A stretch of DNA of 64,000 bases from Takifugu bimaculatus. Its lineage: Eukaryota > Chordata > Actinopteri > Tetraodontiformes > Tetraodontidae. The stretch covers positions 8,586,686 through 8,650,685 of the forward strand of contig CP034975.1 in assembly GCA_004026145.2 (NCBI GenBank), read 5' to 3'. The notes below the pieces were generated by a model. That model was given only the letters and a program-made list of their open reading frames with translations, was not told the DNA's origin and did no database searches. Position numbers and translations under genes: made by a program. Of this stretch, positions 49,773 through 62,707 are shown one piece after another (the stretch's first letter is position 1; each line of letters starts with the position of its first letter).

Positions 49773-52700
49773 GAGAGACAGAGAGAGAAATAGACAGAGA
49801 CTGAAAGAGTCAAAGACCTATTCCTGTCATAATTTCAAGTGTGGGTTATTTATTTAGCTCACCATCATGTCGTCTCCTGATGTTTTGCTGTTTTCTTCAG
49901 GCTTTTATCACAGTTTTAATAATGAGCTTTATGAGGGAGCAGCAATGAAATGTAGCCCTAGTGTTCTTAGTCCCATTTACCATGTGGAGTATCTACTAAT
50001 TGCATAGTTGAGACATAACACTGGAGTTCCTTCGGGTGTAACTTGACTACACCTACCTGTCAGCTGATTAACACAAACAGCAGAGTGCACCCAGCAAAAA
50101 GGCTGCAAATTCACAGACAACATCCCAGATAGGGAATAATCCAGCACTGGTTACCAGAGCTACATCTTCCCCCTCCTCACTCGCTAGAGCTTGTTAATTT
50201 ACCCTTGCTCTGGCATTCCTCTCCATTTGGCCATCTCCCGGGCAGTCACAGAGCAGTAATGCAGATGCTGGTGCAACGGCGAGGGGAGACATCAAGCGCT
50301 TTGTGGCGATAATAAATGGAGGCACACAAAAGGGCCAGGAGCCGCCCATTGACAAAGGCTGCAAAATCTAAATAGGTGATATTAGCAGTCGCTGTGGCTG
50401 CGCCGTCTCTTTTTATGCTCTTGAAACCTCAAAGAAAAGCATATATAAAGAACTTCATGTGCTCACTTTAAAATCAGACGACACTAAAGGACCCGACGTC
50501 TGAATCCTCTGAACACACGAGTCGATTCGCTGCAGTGAGACATGTAAGACATTTAGGTTTGGGTGTGATTGAAGTATCAACTGGAGACAGCAATTTTTTT
50601 GCAGCAATTATGTATTTGAATTAGATATTAATTGGTGATTTAATGTAAACTAGTACGCGTCACCACAAACAGGCGGAGTTGGTTTGTTATTCCGTTAAAA
50701 ACTTGATCTAACATTGCAGAAGACATCAAAGTGATCGTAAAAACACTTTTTGCAGGTGCCAACGTACTTATTTGCGCGGGCTTTAAATAAAATAATGGCA
50801 ATCGAAATGTAATTCTAAATAGCCGCCGTGTTTTTTGTAGTGTTCAGTGTTCTTTGGGTTACACAATTTGAGGACGAGCTCAAATTTCCTGCAAAAGTTT
50901 TCTGTGGTTTATTCCAGGGAGGAGCCCGTATGAGTTGTGACCCACCCCCCCCACCCCAGTAAAAAATGAAAACAGCAGCAAAATTACCAGGATCTTTAGC
51001 TTTCTGTAATTGCAGCCTTGCTCTCGAAAAAGGAAACTGGAATTGGAAATAATTTGCAGCAGAGTGCGTGTAGGAAGCGGCAGAGGAAAGCTAACCATGC
51101 AATTACGCACGAGAAGAGTGCTGCAGGACCACAAGTGTGTGTAATGAACTAGCGAAGACGCCAACACTCACATGGTGGAAGGCAGTGATAAAAGCTGCCT
51201 TCCGAGAGCCCGTGATTAAACCTGGTAAAAATCTATTTTTCCCTTTCGTCCACTCAGTCCCCGTGAAGAGTCCTGTGGAGAGATTGCGCATGTCAATTTA
51301 AAGATGACTCCACGCGTTTCCTCAAAATTCCTCATCCGGCATGCAACACCAGTCATTTTAGAGGGTTCTTCAAGTGCTCTTTTGTTAATTTAGTTAAACA
51401 CCAACCAGCGTAGATCATGTTTTACTCATTCCTACTTGAAACAGGTCGAGACTGAGCTTCAGCACATTTGAATACACGCTGAAAACTAAAGCTCCCCGCC
51501 ATTAATATTCATTTCCAAATGATGTCTCTGGATGTAGGGACAGTGGTGCTTGGAAAAGACAGGAAATTATCCACAATAAAGGCAAATAATCCAACAGAAA
51601 GTAGCACGCGCTTCCCAACAAAGGATTTTTCCAGTTATTTGTTCTTAAATTTCAAGAAAAGCTTCTCACAGATTAACAAAATATCCCACTTTAAATCAAA
51701 TTTGGGGTTTTTGTAACCCCCTTAAGGTATTGTTCATTATTCAAAACCATAGAGGCCACAGTAGCTATTGCCAGGTTTTTCCACCGTATTACAGTAAAAT
51801 CTCATGTAGTCCTGCTAAATAATGATATTCCTGGGTTTCTTTTCTTGTCATTTTAATAATCCGCTGATTGAAATGCTGAAAACTGGCCAGAATGTTGATT
51901 CCATCTCATTCCCTATTTGTTTTTAGGGTTCAGGATATTACTGCGATCCCCTACTAAGATACGATCAACAGGGATTTGAGAATAATGAAGAGCCGGAGTG
52001 GAGCAGAGACACTTAATTACAGTTTCAAAAGCCATTCTCATTAATTGAGGACCACAAAGGTAGTGAAGTTGACTGAATGGCAGCATTTTTTTTTGCTCCC
52101 TTCCCCTCGAGGTTCAGATGATTGGCAAGTTTTCTGTAATTGATGCAGGTCTCGGACATTTAATAGAGCTTATTTTGTCTGAGCTGACTGATCTCAGCCC
52201 ATTTCCTCTGACCACCTGTGAGCAGACTATTGTTCTTTTAATGTGAAGACTAATACGCCGCGCATCCAGACAGCGTTTGGCCGCTACGGGCAGCAGATAC
52301 AGGACATAATTGACAGACCTGCCATCTGTTACAGTTATGTGAAATTATGGATAAACTAGTTAACAGACACTTTGGCCCATTGTCTGTTGTTTTGATAATC
52401 ACCCTTAATAACGGACGGCATCAATATGGTCTTTAAACCTAATTTGGGAGTTAATGGAGTCAGATGGGGGCGGTCAGTGTATGCTCTGTGGGTAATGCTG
52501 TTAGAGATGTTTGTAAAGAGCAAATTAAATCAATCATAGATCGTGCCCTCTAAAGTCCGCCAGACAGCCAGACCCATTGAAGAGAAACGGGGATTCATAT
52601 TTGAACCTCTTGCAGAAAATGCACTTATGTGGCTGGAAATAAAGTCAGAGCCGGGTGAATGGATGTAAATGGTTATTGCCGAGAGTCTAATGGCTTCCTG

Positions 52701-55559
52701 TTAGCTGAAGCAGGTTGGTTGGAAGCAGGGACGTAGCTTATCAGAACCCGAGCAGCTGTCTTTTGCAATCGAGACAAATGCGGTTATTGGCATAGACGGT
52801 AATGTCACCAGTTTAGGCATGCTAACGGACGGCCCTCGGCAGGACCATGTCCCCCTCCTGATGTTTAATTAGGGTCCAATTTTGACCGGTGCTGTGCAGG
52901 GAGCCCCTTTTATGCTGAAATGATTCACCAATTAACGAGAGAAGAGTTTAATCCAAGCAAAAAATTCTTCAGTGCTCACTGACTCTTGATGACAATTAGC
53001 GGTTGAGCTCATCGCAAGTCAGGCTAATAAATCTAATAAAGGACGTTCAAAACAGTTTGGACCTTCCAATAAACAGGTTGGCTTTTAACTAATGCAACAG
53101 CAGCATTTTTTTTTCTGTTATCAATGTGATACATCCTCTCGAATAATAAGCAATAAATGACTATGACGACTTTATCCGCTTGTCTGTTAGCTTAGCACCT
53201 CTGCTACCCTGATAAAGGTGTTTGTGGTATCGGAGGTGAGCTGCTGATGGATTTTACAAAGGCCCTAGAATCAGCAGCAACCCTCACAGGAGGTGAGACG
53301 TCTTCACCTAATTAGGCAGCCCGCTGCAACATTCCTCACTTTTAAAGGGAAATAATCACGTTATGCTCAAATCCTTTGTATGTATTCCCCAGCAGCCAGT
53401 CAGAAAAACGTTCCTTTAAAAGGGAGTTTTGGAGTCGTTCGCTGGACGTTAAAAAAAGGGTAAAAGGTGAGCATTGAAGCAGGGCCAGGATTTATGACTG
53501 TTAGAAAACCATAAATAAGAGGATGTCGTTTGTCTGCCACAACTGTGAAAGTGAGAGGAGGATAAGGTCTCAGTCCTTTGTTTGACACGCAACCTTAGCC
53601 CCAAGACCCTTTAATCATCCTCCCCCAGACAGACAAAGCCCCAGTACGTTCTAGTCCTGGCCCGTTGAGCAGCCGTATTGCTGTGGCACCCGTGCACGCG
53701 GCGCCGGTTGTGCCGTGATTGACAGACGACGCTCCAGCTTTGGAGATCAACAGTTGGCTGACAGGTTGTCTAGACAACACTGAGATGTTCCCTTCAAGGC
53801 GTCGGCGGCGACCCTTCATTGTCCCGTCAGCGAAGCCCTCGAGTTTTTGCCCTGGCACTTGTGGCGCTCCAGAATGAAGCTAATTAAATATTTTTTAGAC
53901 TAAACGCCGCATAAAGTTGTTTTTCCTGCTACCGTTTTGCTGGATTTTGGTGTTATTTCCAAAAATAGGGCAAAAGGAGCTTCATGTACAAATTTCTGCT
54001 CTTGATTCTGTTATTTTTAAGCACGTTAAGCAATTTTTGAATCCTCAAAACATTTAGCGGGAATTATAAATTGATGCTAAGCCATACGTTTAGCCAATCG
54101 CTCGCCAGGCAAACTGTATATGCTTCTCTGCAGCCCCACAAAAAACACTAATTAACTTAGAATAATTCCTTTCTGAGGTCTTTGTGAGTTGCCCCTCTCT
54201 GCCACCAGCTGCCATGAAGCCACCTTTACATGTATTTTTAAAATTAATAGACACTCACTGCCTCTGAAGTGTCTGATGCTATTGTTGGACAGGGCTGCAA
54301 TACAAGACACAATTGTTCCACCCTCCCCTTCTGCCTGTTTTAATGCAGAGTAATAAGTAAGTAAATGGTGCAAAGATGTGTGTCTGAAATCGCAGTCGCC
54401 TTTGTTGGAGATAATTAGGTGAGCAGCAAGAGCGTGCAGGTGTTGAGGGTGTTCTGTGCACCCGCGTTTTGTTATCGTGGCGCTCATATTTGTAGGCTGT
54501 CAGGGGTGTCGCTCTTCCCATCAGCCCCAAAGCTCAGCAACCTCTTCACTATTAAAATGATCACTTTCAATAGCAGACAAAGGAAAGAGGGAACATATCT
54601 AGTGCAGGGTATTTTCCCCACCTCTAATGCTTATCTGCCTTTTGATGTCAGCGTAATAAAAGGCCTATTGGGCTTCCACAATGACCTGCAAAATGGACAA
54701 GAGCTGATATACTGGGCTCTGACTGTCGCTACCATTAACTAAAAGGCCCAGACATTATGGAGAGCCGCGGATGAAAGAACATGGAAAAAATAATAATTGA
54801 AAAATTGCCTAATGCTAAAGTGAAAGAAAATGGAACTGTGAAAAGGCACTGTAATATTCTGTTATCCCCTGTAAATGCAGCCCAACAAGAGATGTGGCGA
54901 GGCATTCTTTTTGAAATGGATGTGGTTCAATTACCCGCGCGTCTAAATCTAGTTAAGGCCTCCATTGTCAGGCTCAAACATTACAGGCAGTTTTGATGTA
55001 GTGTTAAAGCGTATTATGCCCTGCAACTTACATAAAATCAGGGGAGAGATGACTCCATTTTACATGTGGAGGAGATTCTTAACAAAGTTCACAGTTAAAA
55101 CAGGGTTAATTTAATATTTGTTCTCGCTCGCACTGCTGTTTGGACGACTCTCACCGAAGACTTGAACAATATCTTTCAGGGTAAATATTTTCATAGGGGG
55201 TTGTCATCACTATTGCTTCATTCACTGTCTTATATGATGCAAGAACTTTTATCAAATCCCAAATAAGCATAGTTGAATAAGACAATGTGATTTTTTTTTA
55301 AGTAGGAAGACATCCATAAGTCCTGGGTCCAGTCAGAGCTAAAGCTTTGTTCCCGCCGGTCAGCCTCATCTTCGTTTTCCTTCCTTTACAGGTAACGGTG
55401 AAACTCTACAGGCGTGGCTCTCGGGGCTGGCTGGGGAAATCCATCAACGCCACCGCCACCATTCCTTCCAACACCTTTGTGATCTTCCGGATCAGTGGGG
55501 AGGAGGCCGATACCAAAATCCCAGCTGATACCATCCACAGCGTCACGCTCAGCATGTGA
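46560..55559 (+). CDS. NERD (nuclease-related) domain protein of unknown function, six coding exons
   Basis: Exons: 46560-46672, 46946-47046, 47175-47323, 47765-47993, 48136-48357, 55392-55559. Phases run 2-1-0-1-0 if one extra base in exon 5 is discounted, giving 326 residues. The start ATG is the first after an in-frame TGA (46539-46541) and has G at -3. Residues about 40-135 look like a NERD domain of the PD-(D/E)xK nuclease superfamily. The core is an acidic residue (D64), then HGVFCIDVKPWRG with D79-x-K81, and a following Trp (QNWHVQVK). The later parts, FFTRVVFLSPECELNEELRK, the FEQIDDFLRSF helix and the C-terminal VTVKLYRRGSRGWLGK, are compact and well conserved in style but match no domain I can name. 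No signal peptide or membrane segment was seen. Nuclease activity is not shown. I know of no named human orthologue at this locus. Confidence 0.78.
48136..48357 (+). CDS. NERD-domain gene exon 5 with apparent one-base insertion
   Basis: The first frame reads GHFSYRQMESVREVLGKVGT and on to ETDTLEFSRAK, then TAVL and a stop at 48321-48323. One base over, the sequence continues SLWALLGHPPQ to a consensus donor CAG|GTCAGT at 48358. It joins in phase to VTVKLYRRGSRGWLGK in the last exon. One extra base between about 48309 and 48324 explains this. Either the gene is shortened by 77 residues in this allele, or the assembly has an indel. Confidence 0.72.
49711..49800. repeat. Compound GT/GA microsatellite
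   Basis: A (GT)n tract interrupted by CTGCATGCGA passes at about 49755 into (GA)n with minor interruptions. Confidence 0.9.
51900..53060. promoter_or_regulatory. Candidate conserved noncoding block
   Basis: A low-repeat stretch of about 1.2 kb inside the 7-kb intron. It has balanced composition, repeated homeodomain-type cores (TTAATTG, TAATTAC, TTAATTA) and no coding frame. The type is inferred from style and from the BUB3-GPR26 interval being a gene desert beside HMX2/HMX3 in human. No conservation could be measured. Confidence 0.25.
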
Positions 55560-58500
55560 AGACGACAGCACTAAAAAATGTCCTGCATATGCAACAACAC
55601 CCTCGGTTATTAGTGCCTTATTAACCAGAGATGATATGTAATAGGGGGAAAATCCAGTTGTCTAATTCTCTGGCAATATTATGCTAATGAAGATGCTCTG
55701 ACAGTTAGCCTGAGCAACTTTCTCCTGTTTCTAGGGCTGGCCCACACTTTGCTCCAGCCATTAATTACTTATCATCCCAGCTGATTGTTTCATGACACTT
55801 CAGGTGTTTAACATGTTAATTGTGGTGGCTAAAAACCTCCAGCGCAACGAGGGTCCGTGGCTTTAATTGGCGCCGATTAACGCTCTGTTTAGTTGGTGTG
55901 ACTGCAGAGGTGCTTTATTAAAACGCTCTGCTGCACAGAAGAGATGATAACGCATTCGAGAGCCCTGCCACCGGCCCCGTTTCATAATAGTGTCTCGGTC
56001 ACTTTGCATCAGTGGCAGGCTCACACAGCTGCGCTAACAGCTAGCAATTGTATTTACTGTGCCTGGTCGCGGCCGAAATGAAGTTATTTCCATCAAGATA
56101 TCAGTGCCTTTTGCTAATGCAATAGAAGGAGCTCTCTGTGTTGATGCTATCTGGACGCATTGCATCTTTTTACCTGAAACGTCATTATGCTGTACCCGAG
56201 CTCCTCACTTTCTTCAACCGCCTGTTTTACCTGATTTACCTGAAGCTCACGTCAGTGGCGCAGAGTGCTGTGCGGTTAGCTTTTGTAGGTTTTTTCTTTT
56301 TTTTTCCCCTTCTTATAATCTTTGCATGTAGTCCTTTGTGTTTATGTAACTGCTGATTCTGCAAGGGATGATGGGATGCTCTTTCAGTTTTTTTCCCCAG
56401 AGGAGGAGGATGCAAGGTTCACCATCTCGGGAAACACACCTTTGCATCAAAGATTTTGATGTGAGAGCTTTAAATCAGCACGTGTCCTTTTTTAATGGCT
56501 GGGTTTCTTTCACATTTGTTCTAATTTTCTCAAGAAGGACTTCCTCCACATCAATTAATAAACTGATATTGAAACTGATGCACAACGTGGATGGTTAGAT
56601 GAGTTATGGGTGGCAGGCATTTGTTTACTGTCATACTTTAAGTGGCTTTGGTTTTATATTATTTTGAGCATATACAATGCGAAAGGAGTGATTTTTCTCA
56701 CCCAAACTAAGTGTTTGTGTTTACATCTATTGGTATCTTTTGGCGCTGTAATAAAAGGAATTCATCCTGGCAATAGAGAGCACCTTTCACTGTGTCACAT
56801 CAAACTGGGCAAAAGACTGGACATTAGAAATGGGTGACTGGACACGGGGACAATGCAGTCAGTGTTGGTTGAGGTGGTGGTCACAGGGAGGGGAGCCTCA
56901 ACGGAAACAGACAAGGAGATCAGAACATAGTGTGACAAGGTAACAAGGTAAACTGACCCAGGCTGCGACTCCTCTGGAAATGGAATCAATGAGGCTTCTG
57001 TTAAAATGGAAATCCTCCCGGATATCGAGTTATGGACAATCTATGGCACAATGCAATCAGCTGTAAATGTGTTGTTTTCTTGTCCTATGCTCTAGACTTG
57101 TCCTGTGTCCTGCTCTGTGCTATACTGAATAGCAATGTCATGACCCTGCATGACAGAATTACTATGCAAACGTCCAGGATCCTGCGATGATAAGCTTATT
57201 TGAACCAATATATGTCCTGAGATGCAGCATGTGTCTTCTGTAAAAGGACCCAAGGGATGAGATGGTATTGCACTCAGAGTCTGTCCTGATGGGAAACAAA
57301 AGCCGTTTATTGTAAGGGCAGAAACAGTCAGGAATGACTCTCGGCTCACGTGATGCGCAGTTCCTGTCAATGCATTCAAGTTAAGATGCTAACAATCTTA
57401 TCTAAGCTAGCGGTAGTCATAGAAACTACACTCCTCTATCCTGTTTCTCCTAGAAGAGCTTGCACATATTCATATATCCAGATTTTTAATGATTTTTGTA
57501 TTGATTTTTTTTTTTTAGCAACACTTCTCTGCACCGTAAATTTCCACATCCAATTTTAAATCTACTGAATCGGTTGCTTCATGAATAGCATCATGAGAGC
57601 TTCATTTGCATAGAAGCACACCTTTAAGATCAGGGTTCACTCGATTCACACTATGCAAACAACGACAGCACATACTCATAATGTGTTTGGTTTAGTAGGA
57701 GTTTCACATTTATAAAGTGCTTTTATCAGTAGGTTAACACTATAAATGTCTGCAGGGGTTTTTTTTTTAATCCATTTTACGACAGGATGAAGTGTAATTG
57801 TGGTGAAGATACAACTGCAAACTCCATTATGTAGGCTTTTAAAGAACCATTATGTGATGATAAAAGAAGAAGTCGGGCTGCCCCGCTGCCCACCGACCTC
57901 TCTTCTGTGACCGCTGCTTTTCTGCACAGCATCAAAGCTTTCAGAGAGCAAAAGCGGGATTTGAAAGAGATTAAATGTTTTTCCAGCTCTTGCGGACATT
58001 CATAATTAAGTACTTCGAAAGTGTCATTAAGACGCGATTAAAGGCTCAGTTATTAGGACGCTCGATGGTCCCCAAAAAAAGTCTTTCAATTGTGTTTCGA
58101 GAGGGAAAAAAATCAATGGGGCGTGTGGGGAGCAAGATGGGCTTCTGCAGAAATTAGACATCTTCCTTTCACCTCTCCAAAGCAGCTCACTTGGAAGAAT
58201 CCACGGCACAACAAAGGACGTATAAAAGTGAATGAAATGAAGCTTCCCCAATTACCAATGTGGCCACATTGAGGCTGCGGCTTTTTTTTTTGTGGCACCT
58301 TTTCCTCACCTTCTTCCTGCTATTGAGGGGGATACATTTACCAGGCAGGAAGGCTGGATGGATGAATGATGGCGAGGGGGCAGAGCAGCATGTTAGCAGT
58401 CAGACAGCTCACTTCAGGCCTGTTGTTACTGTCCTCTCTTAAAGAATGGAAATATCTCATTTCAGCCGCATATCCTTGGCGGTCGACGCTTTTACACCAT

Positions 58501-61500
58501 GGCTTTTCCGAACAAACTCGCCGAGAGGCCTGAATGTGCGAAAGGTTTTTCCCTGTGACAACTCTAGACGAGGTTAAGGTGGGAATCAACGGAAGGTACG
58601 TTGATCAATGGAGCAGCGAGGAGAGAGAGCTGCCGGAGCTGCTTGCAGGATAACACATTCACTACGCTGCAGCTTGTCAGGAATCAGGAGAAAAAATGGC
58701 CTAGCCCGAGGCACAAGCCATCAATAATAATACAATGTGTAGACAATGATGAGTTAGTGCCAGACTTGTCAGCTCGGGGCGGCACAAACATCACCAGATG
58801 AATCCAGTGGTCACTGCAGTCCCCTTCGTTTGCTTTAATCTGCATGGAGTGGCAAATCTGTTCACTTCACCGAGCACAAAAAACATCAATTAGGCCCAAT
58901 AATCAAAAGCTGTTTATGTGAATGTCCTATTTTAGCCATTGATTTGATGTCGTAATGTGCTGCAGCCACTGATCACTTAAATGCTTTTAGAAAATGGCAT
59001 TTCATATTCAATAATGATTCCCCAGCTTAACCACAGATTGGAGTAGAACTGTGGCCAAACTGTTGATCATAAAATTGGCTGTTTGTTTCTTTCATGGGAA
59101 TATGTCACCATTATTAACTCCTTGGACCCATAATTCAAAAATGTGGCTTTTATGTTGGAACATTATTGCATTCAGTAACAATATAATATGAAGCATCACA
59201 GGAGAATCCAGTAGCAGCAGAACAAAGTTTCCACACTTTTTGGGTGACTTAAGAGCCATTAGATCTCCTTTAGCCTACTACAGCTACAAGGAGTCTAATG
59301 TCACCGCGTAAGACACACAGGAAGCTTTTTTTTTCTCAGCTGCCAGCACCGTTAATGAAAATTCTTTGCTGAAATGTGCCACCAGCTCCATAGAATGTTG
59401 GTGGCAATAGATGCAAGGAGTCAGGTAAATATTGGCCACAGAGCCTTAAAGATGTGAGGCATTAGCTCTGCTAAGCTAGCCAGAAATGCTAATTGTAGGA
59501 AGGACAAACCACAGCCTTTATACCTGTGGTGCTCAACCTGTTAAAAAGCACAAAAGTCTTCACAAAGTGCAGACGTTCTCATCAAAAGACGCACAGTTGC
59601 TTTTTTCTGAGCCCGTGGTTTGGTTTGGCACATCAACATCTATTTTTACCCGTGGAACGAAACCTGCCTGTCTGACCGGAACTACTTTTTCAATTACAAT
59701 ATTTTCCTGATGCGGCGCAGCACCTTTTATGCGGATTGAGTGCTGCCTGAACAAGAAAAAAAATCTTTAGAACCCCTTTTTTTGGGCTAAAATCTTGACC
59801 TTTCTCTGCAGGAGGGTCTTCGCAACATCCCTTGTTTGGCTGCGATGTATGAATAATATATTTGTGCATGTTTTCACCTTCACATAATCACTGCAGCACT
59901 TGAGCCTTCTGGACATACACATCAACCCTGTTGCACTGACCTTCCCTATATGCACATTCATCAGGCTGACAGGGGGCAAAGGTTGACTTGGATGCTTGAA
60001 CTATTTAGACCCTTTTACCTTTAAATGCAGGGCACATGCCTAAACTCTTAAAGCCTAGTCATTCAGGTTTACTTTTGTTAAATAGTCTCTCTGCGATGCT
60101 TCTACGGTCACAATGTGCTTCTCTGCTTCTTTGTGGTGTAAAGTTTATAATTACACGCACCGTCCGCGATCCGTTCAATCTGGTTTCGTAGAAACTGGAA
60201 CCGAGTTTTCCAAGTGAACGGTTTGAAAATGGAAATCGGTGTCCGACCTGCAGTCGCCGGAGATGCCCGACACTGGCTTCTGTCTCCCAGAGGAGCGCCC
60301 CCATCGCACGTTTGGCCCATGCCTGCGCCGCCTTTTAGGAGATGGATGGGCTGCGAGCGTGAAACCTAGCGGCTGGTTGACGTGGCCTTGAGCTTTGCCG
60401 CCTAATTAGGCTCTAATGTAACTACCGTGCTTTCAAGGAGATGTTGTCATCCCCGCCAGAGGTCTTTAAAAGCCTCCTCGGGGCAGGGAAAATGTCTGCC
60501 AGGGAGGTGCTGTCGGCTGCGGCCACATCCAAGTTGAAAAGGCTCAGGTTTCAATCCCCCGTATGTGCCAAAAACGGGCCTGCAGCAGCATCGCTGGTTT
60601 AGCTGGTGCAAGTGGAATAAGGCAGCAACAAGGTATCCTTTATTGTTTTGCTGTTTTTGTTTTTTTTCTCCATTGATTGGTGGTGAATTTCTTATTCTTA
60701 GACATAAAATAGGAACTAAAGTATGTGCATGGTGTCATCGGGCAGTAAATCTTTCTAAAGCTGCTAATATGTGGGATTTGTTATATTTCTGTCTGAAGGT
60801 TTATTGCAGAGTCACTGTATTGCCATCACAACTATGCTGTCAATATTTCCCTGATGCATCATGTGATTTCCCCATAAAGGATGGTGTCATCAGCTTAATA
60901 TTAGACTCCGGGCTTGAGAGATAAGGTGTCTGGCTGAAGGTCACCGACGTCCTCTTGAGTGAACATAAGAGCCTCCTGTGGTTGGGTTAAATGCACACGA
61001 CAGGCTGTCGGAGCACAATCGCCCGTTTTAATTGTCGTGTAACGGTTTCATGTAGAGCCAAAGTGTCTGCAACACTTCAGCGGTCAGAAACCAGAGCCTG
61101 GCCGTGCGACCGTATGTGGTTAGGTTGGAAGGAGGAGTGGAGGGCTCTGCACACGCACCCCTGAAGATATTGCAACAGCTTAATCCGCTTATTTGTTAAT
61201 TTACAGACCTCAAATATTGAAAAGCATCTCGCTTTAGCTAAAATACCCAAAAGTGTACTCCAAAGCCCGAAAGCCACCTCCTGGCCTGCTTCACAAGGCA
61301 GGAACGGCACTCTAAATAATGAATGGATGCCATTCCACAGGAAGCTGCAGCACATCAAAATTGGACTTATCAAAATAATGAAAATGAGTTACATGATATT
61401 AGCAAGGCAGACTAATCATTCTCCAGGATTTGACAGAAGCAGATAATCATTACAAAATGGGGCTTTAAATGGAGTAACTGACGACACCATTTCCTCGCTT

Positions 61501-62460
61501 GATTTGAAAATTGCATAAGCTGCAACGCAAATTCTGTGGCCAATGATCCCGAATGTTGCGTTAAAATAAGGCTTGTTGCCATCACAACTCATAAACCAGC
61601 ATCGATAACATAGGAAAAAAATGCTAGATCAATAAGATGTGCCGAATGCATCAAACCTACTGCTCTGGTTAATGGAGTTCCAAACAATGAAGCACACAGG
61701 CACATGCAGTCAGATCTGTGGTGTGCTTCCTGTGTTTATCACTGCTAATGTACCATTAACAAAACAAGAAATCTATAAGTCTCGCAGACTTCCAGATGGA
61801 GCCAGGTCATCCAGTTTGGTGCTTCTCTCCATTTTACCAAACAATAAAACAGGATCTCCCCTCTGATGTCTATCAGCAGAGGTCACTGTCTGAGGGCAAG
61901 TGGAGCCGGCAGGCAGCGAGAGCGGATCATCGCTTTCCCTCAACACATCAGTCGCACAGACGCATTCCCAACATTTCTGGGGTTTTATTCTGAAGGCAAG
62001 ACATTTACAAAAGTATAAAGAGATAACTTCAAGATCTTTGTCAAATTACATCTGCTCGCTACGCTACGAATGTGAGAGTTCTGTGTAAATGTGTCTCATA
62101 AGTAAAAACAGTAGGATGACTTAAAAATGATTGCAGGAAAAACAAGATGTAAGAACAGACGTGGAACAATGATATGCAGGAAAAGGGAAGAAGAGCTGTA
62201 AAACACAAAAGCAAGAAAAGACAAGAATCAAGGGACAATTTTACACTGGATGCCAGCTGATAATCCATCAAAGGGCTTTAAATGTGGAGGGAACCACCGA
62301 AGCAGCATTAGGTTGACCTGTAACACAGCAGATTAAAATGGCCATTAATGAAGTCAAAAACAATATTTCATGTCATCACTGACTGAATTAAGACCTTATA
62401 AAGAATCCTATATTGACATTAGAGTCCAATTTTTTGTCAATATTTTAGGATGCAGGGTTA
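55560..62460. other. Noncoding tract between the NERD-domain gene and BUB3
   Basis: About 6.9 kb with no recognised exon. The 3' untranslated region of the plus-strand gene starts here, and the unidentified last exon and 3' end of BUB3 (minus strand) may lie here or just to the right. Few repeats. Stretches at 55730-55990 and 58430-58800 are information-rich by eye. The open frames found here have no domains. Confidence 0.5.
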
Positions 62461-62669
62461 TTCACTTTTATTTGCTCAGGTAGATACATAAATTTAGGTT
62501 AAAAAAAAAAATCAAACATTTTCTATCTTTCAACTGTCGGATATTGAAGGGTGGCGAGACGCTGATAGCGATCGGCACGTGGTGCAGCTGGACGTGCGCC
62601 GTATAAGCAAAGCTGCTAAAAGATTCTGAGCAAACATCACGTACGATTGGCAGGTGGGGGTGAGTAGGT

Positions 62670-62692
62670 GTGTGTGTGTGTGGAGGGGTGGG
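62670..62692. repeat. Short GT microsatellite in BUB3 intron
   Basis: A (GT)n run followed by G-rich sequence, immediately beyond the donor site of the last recognised BUB3 exon. Confidence 0.75.
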
Positions 62693-62707
62693 GGACACAC
62701 GACTCAC

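Larger units (their letters stand above)
48358..55391 (+). other. Seven-kilobase last intron of the NERD-domain gene
   Basis: The donor GTCAGT at 48358 and the acceptor TTTACAG ending at 55391 bound an intron much longer than the gene's other introns (0.1-0.5 kb). It has no other gene and few repeats apart from the GT/GA tract at 49711. Long stretches such as 50230-50460, 51900-53060 and 54440-54990 have mixed composition with many TAAT-type motifs. They look like regulatory sequence by eye only. Confidence 0.6.
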
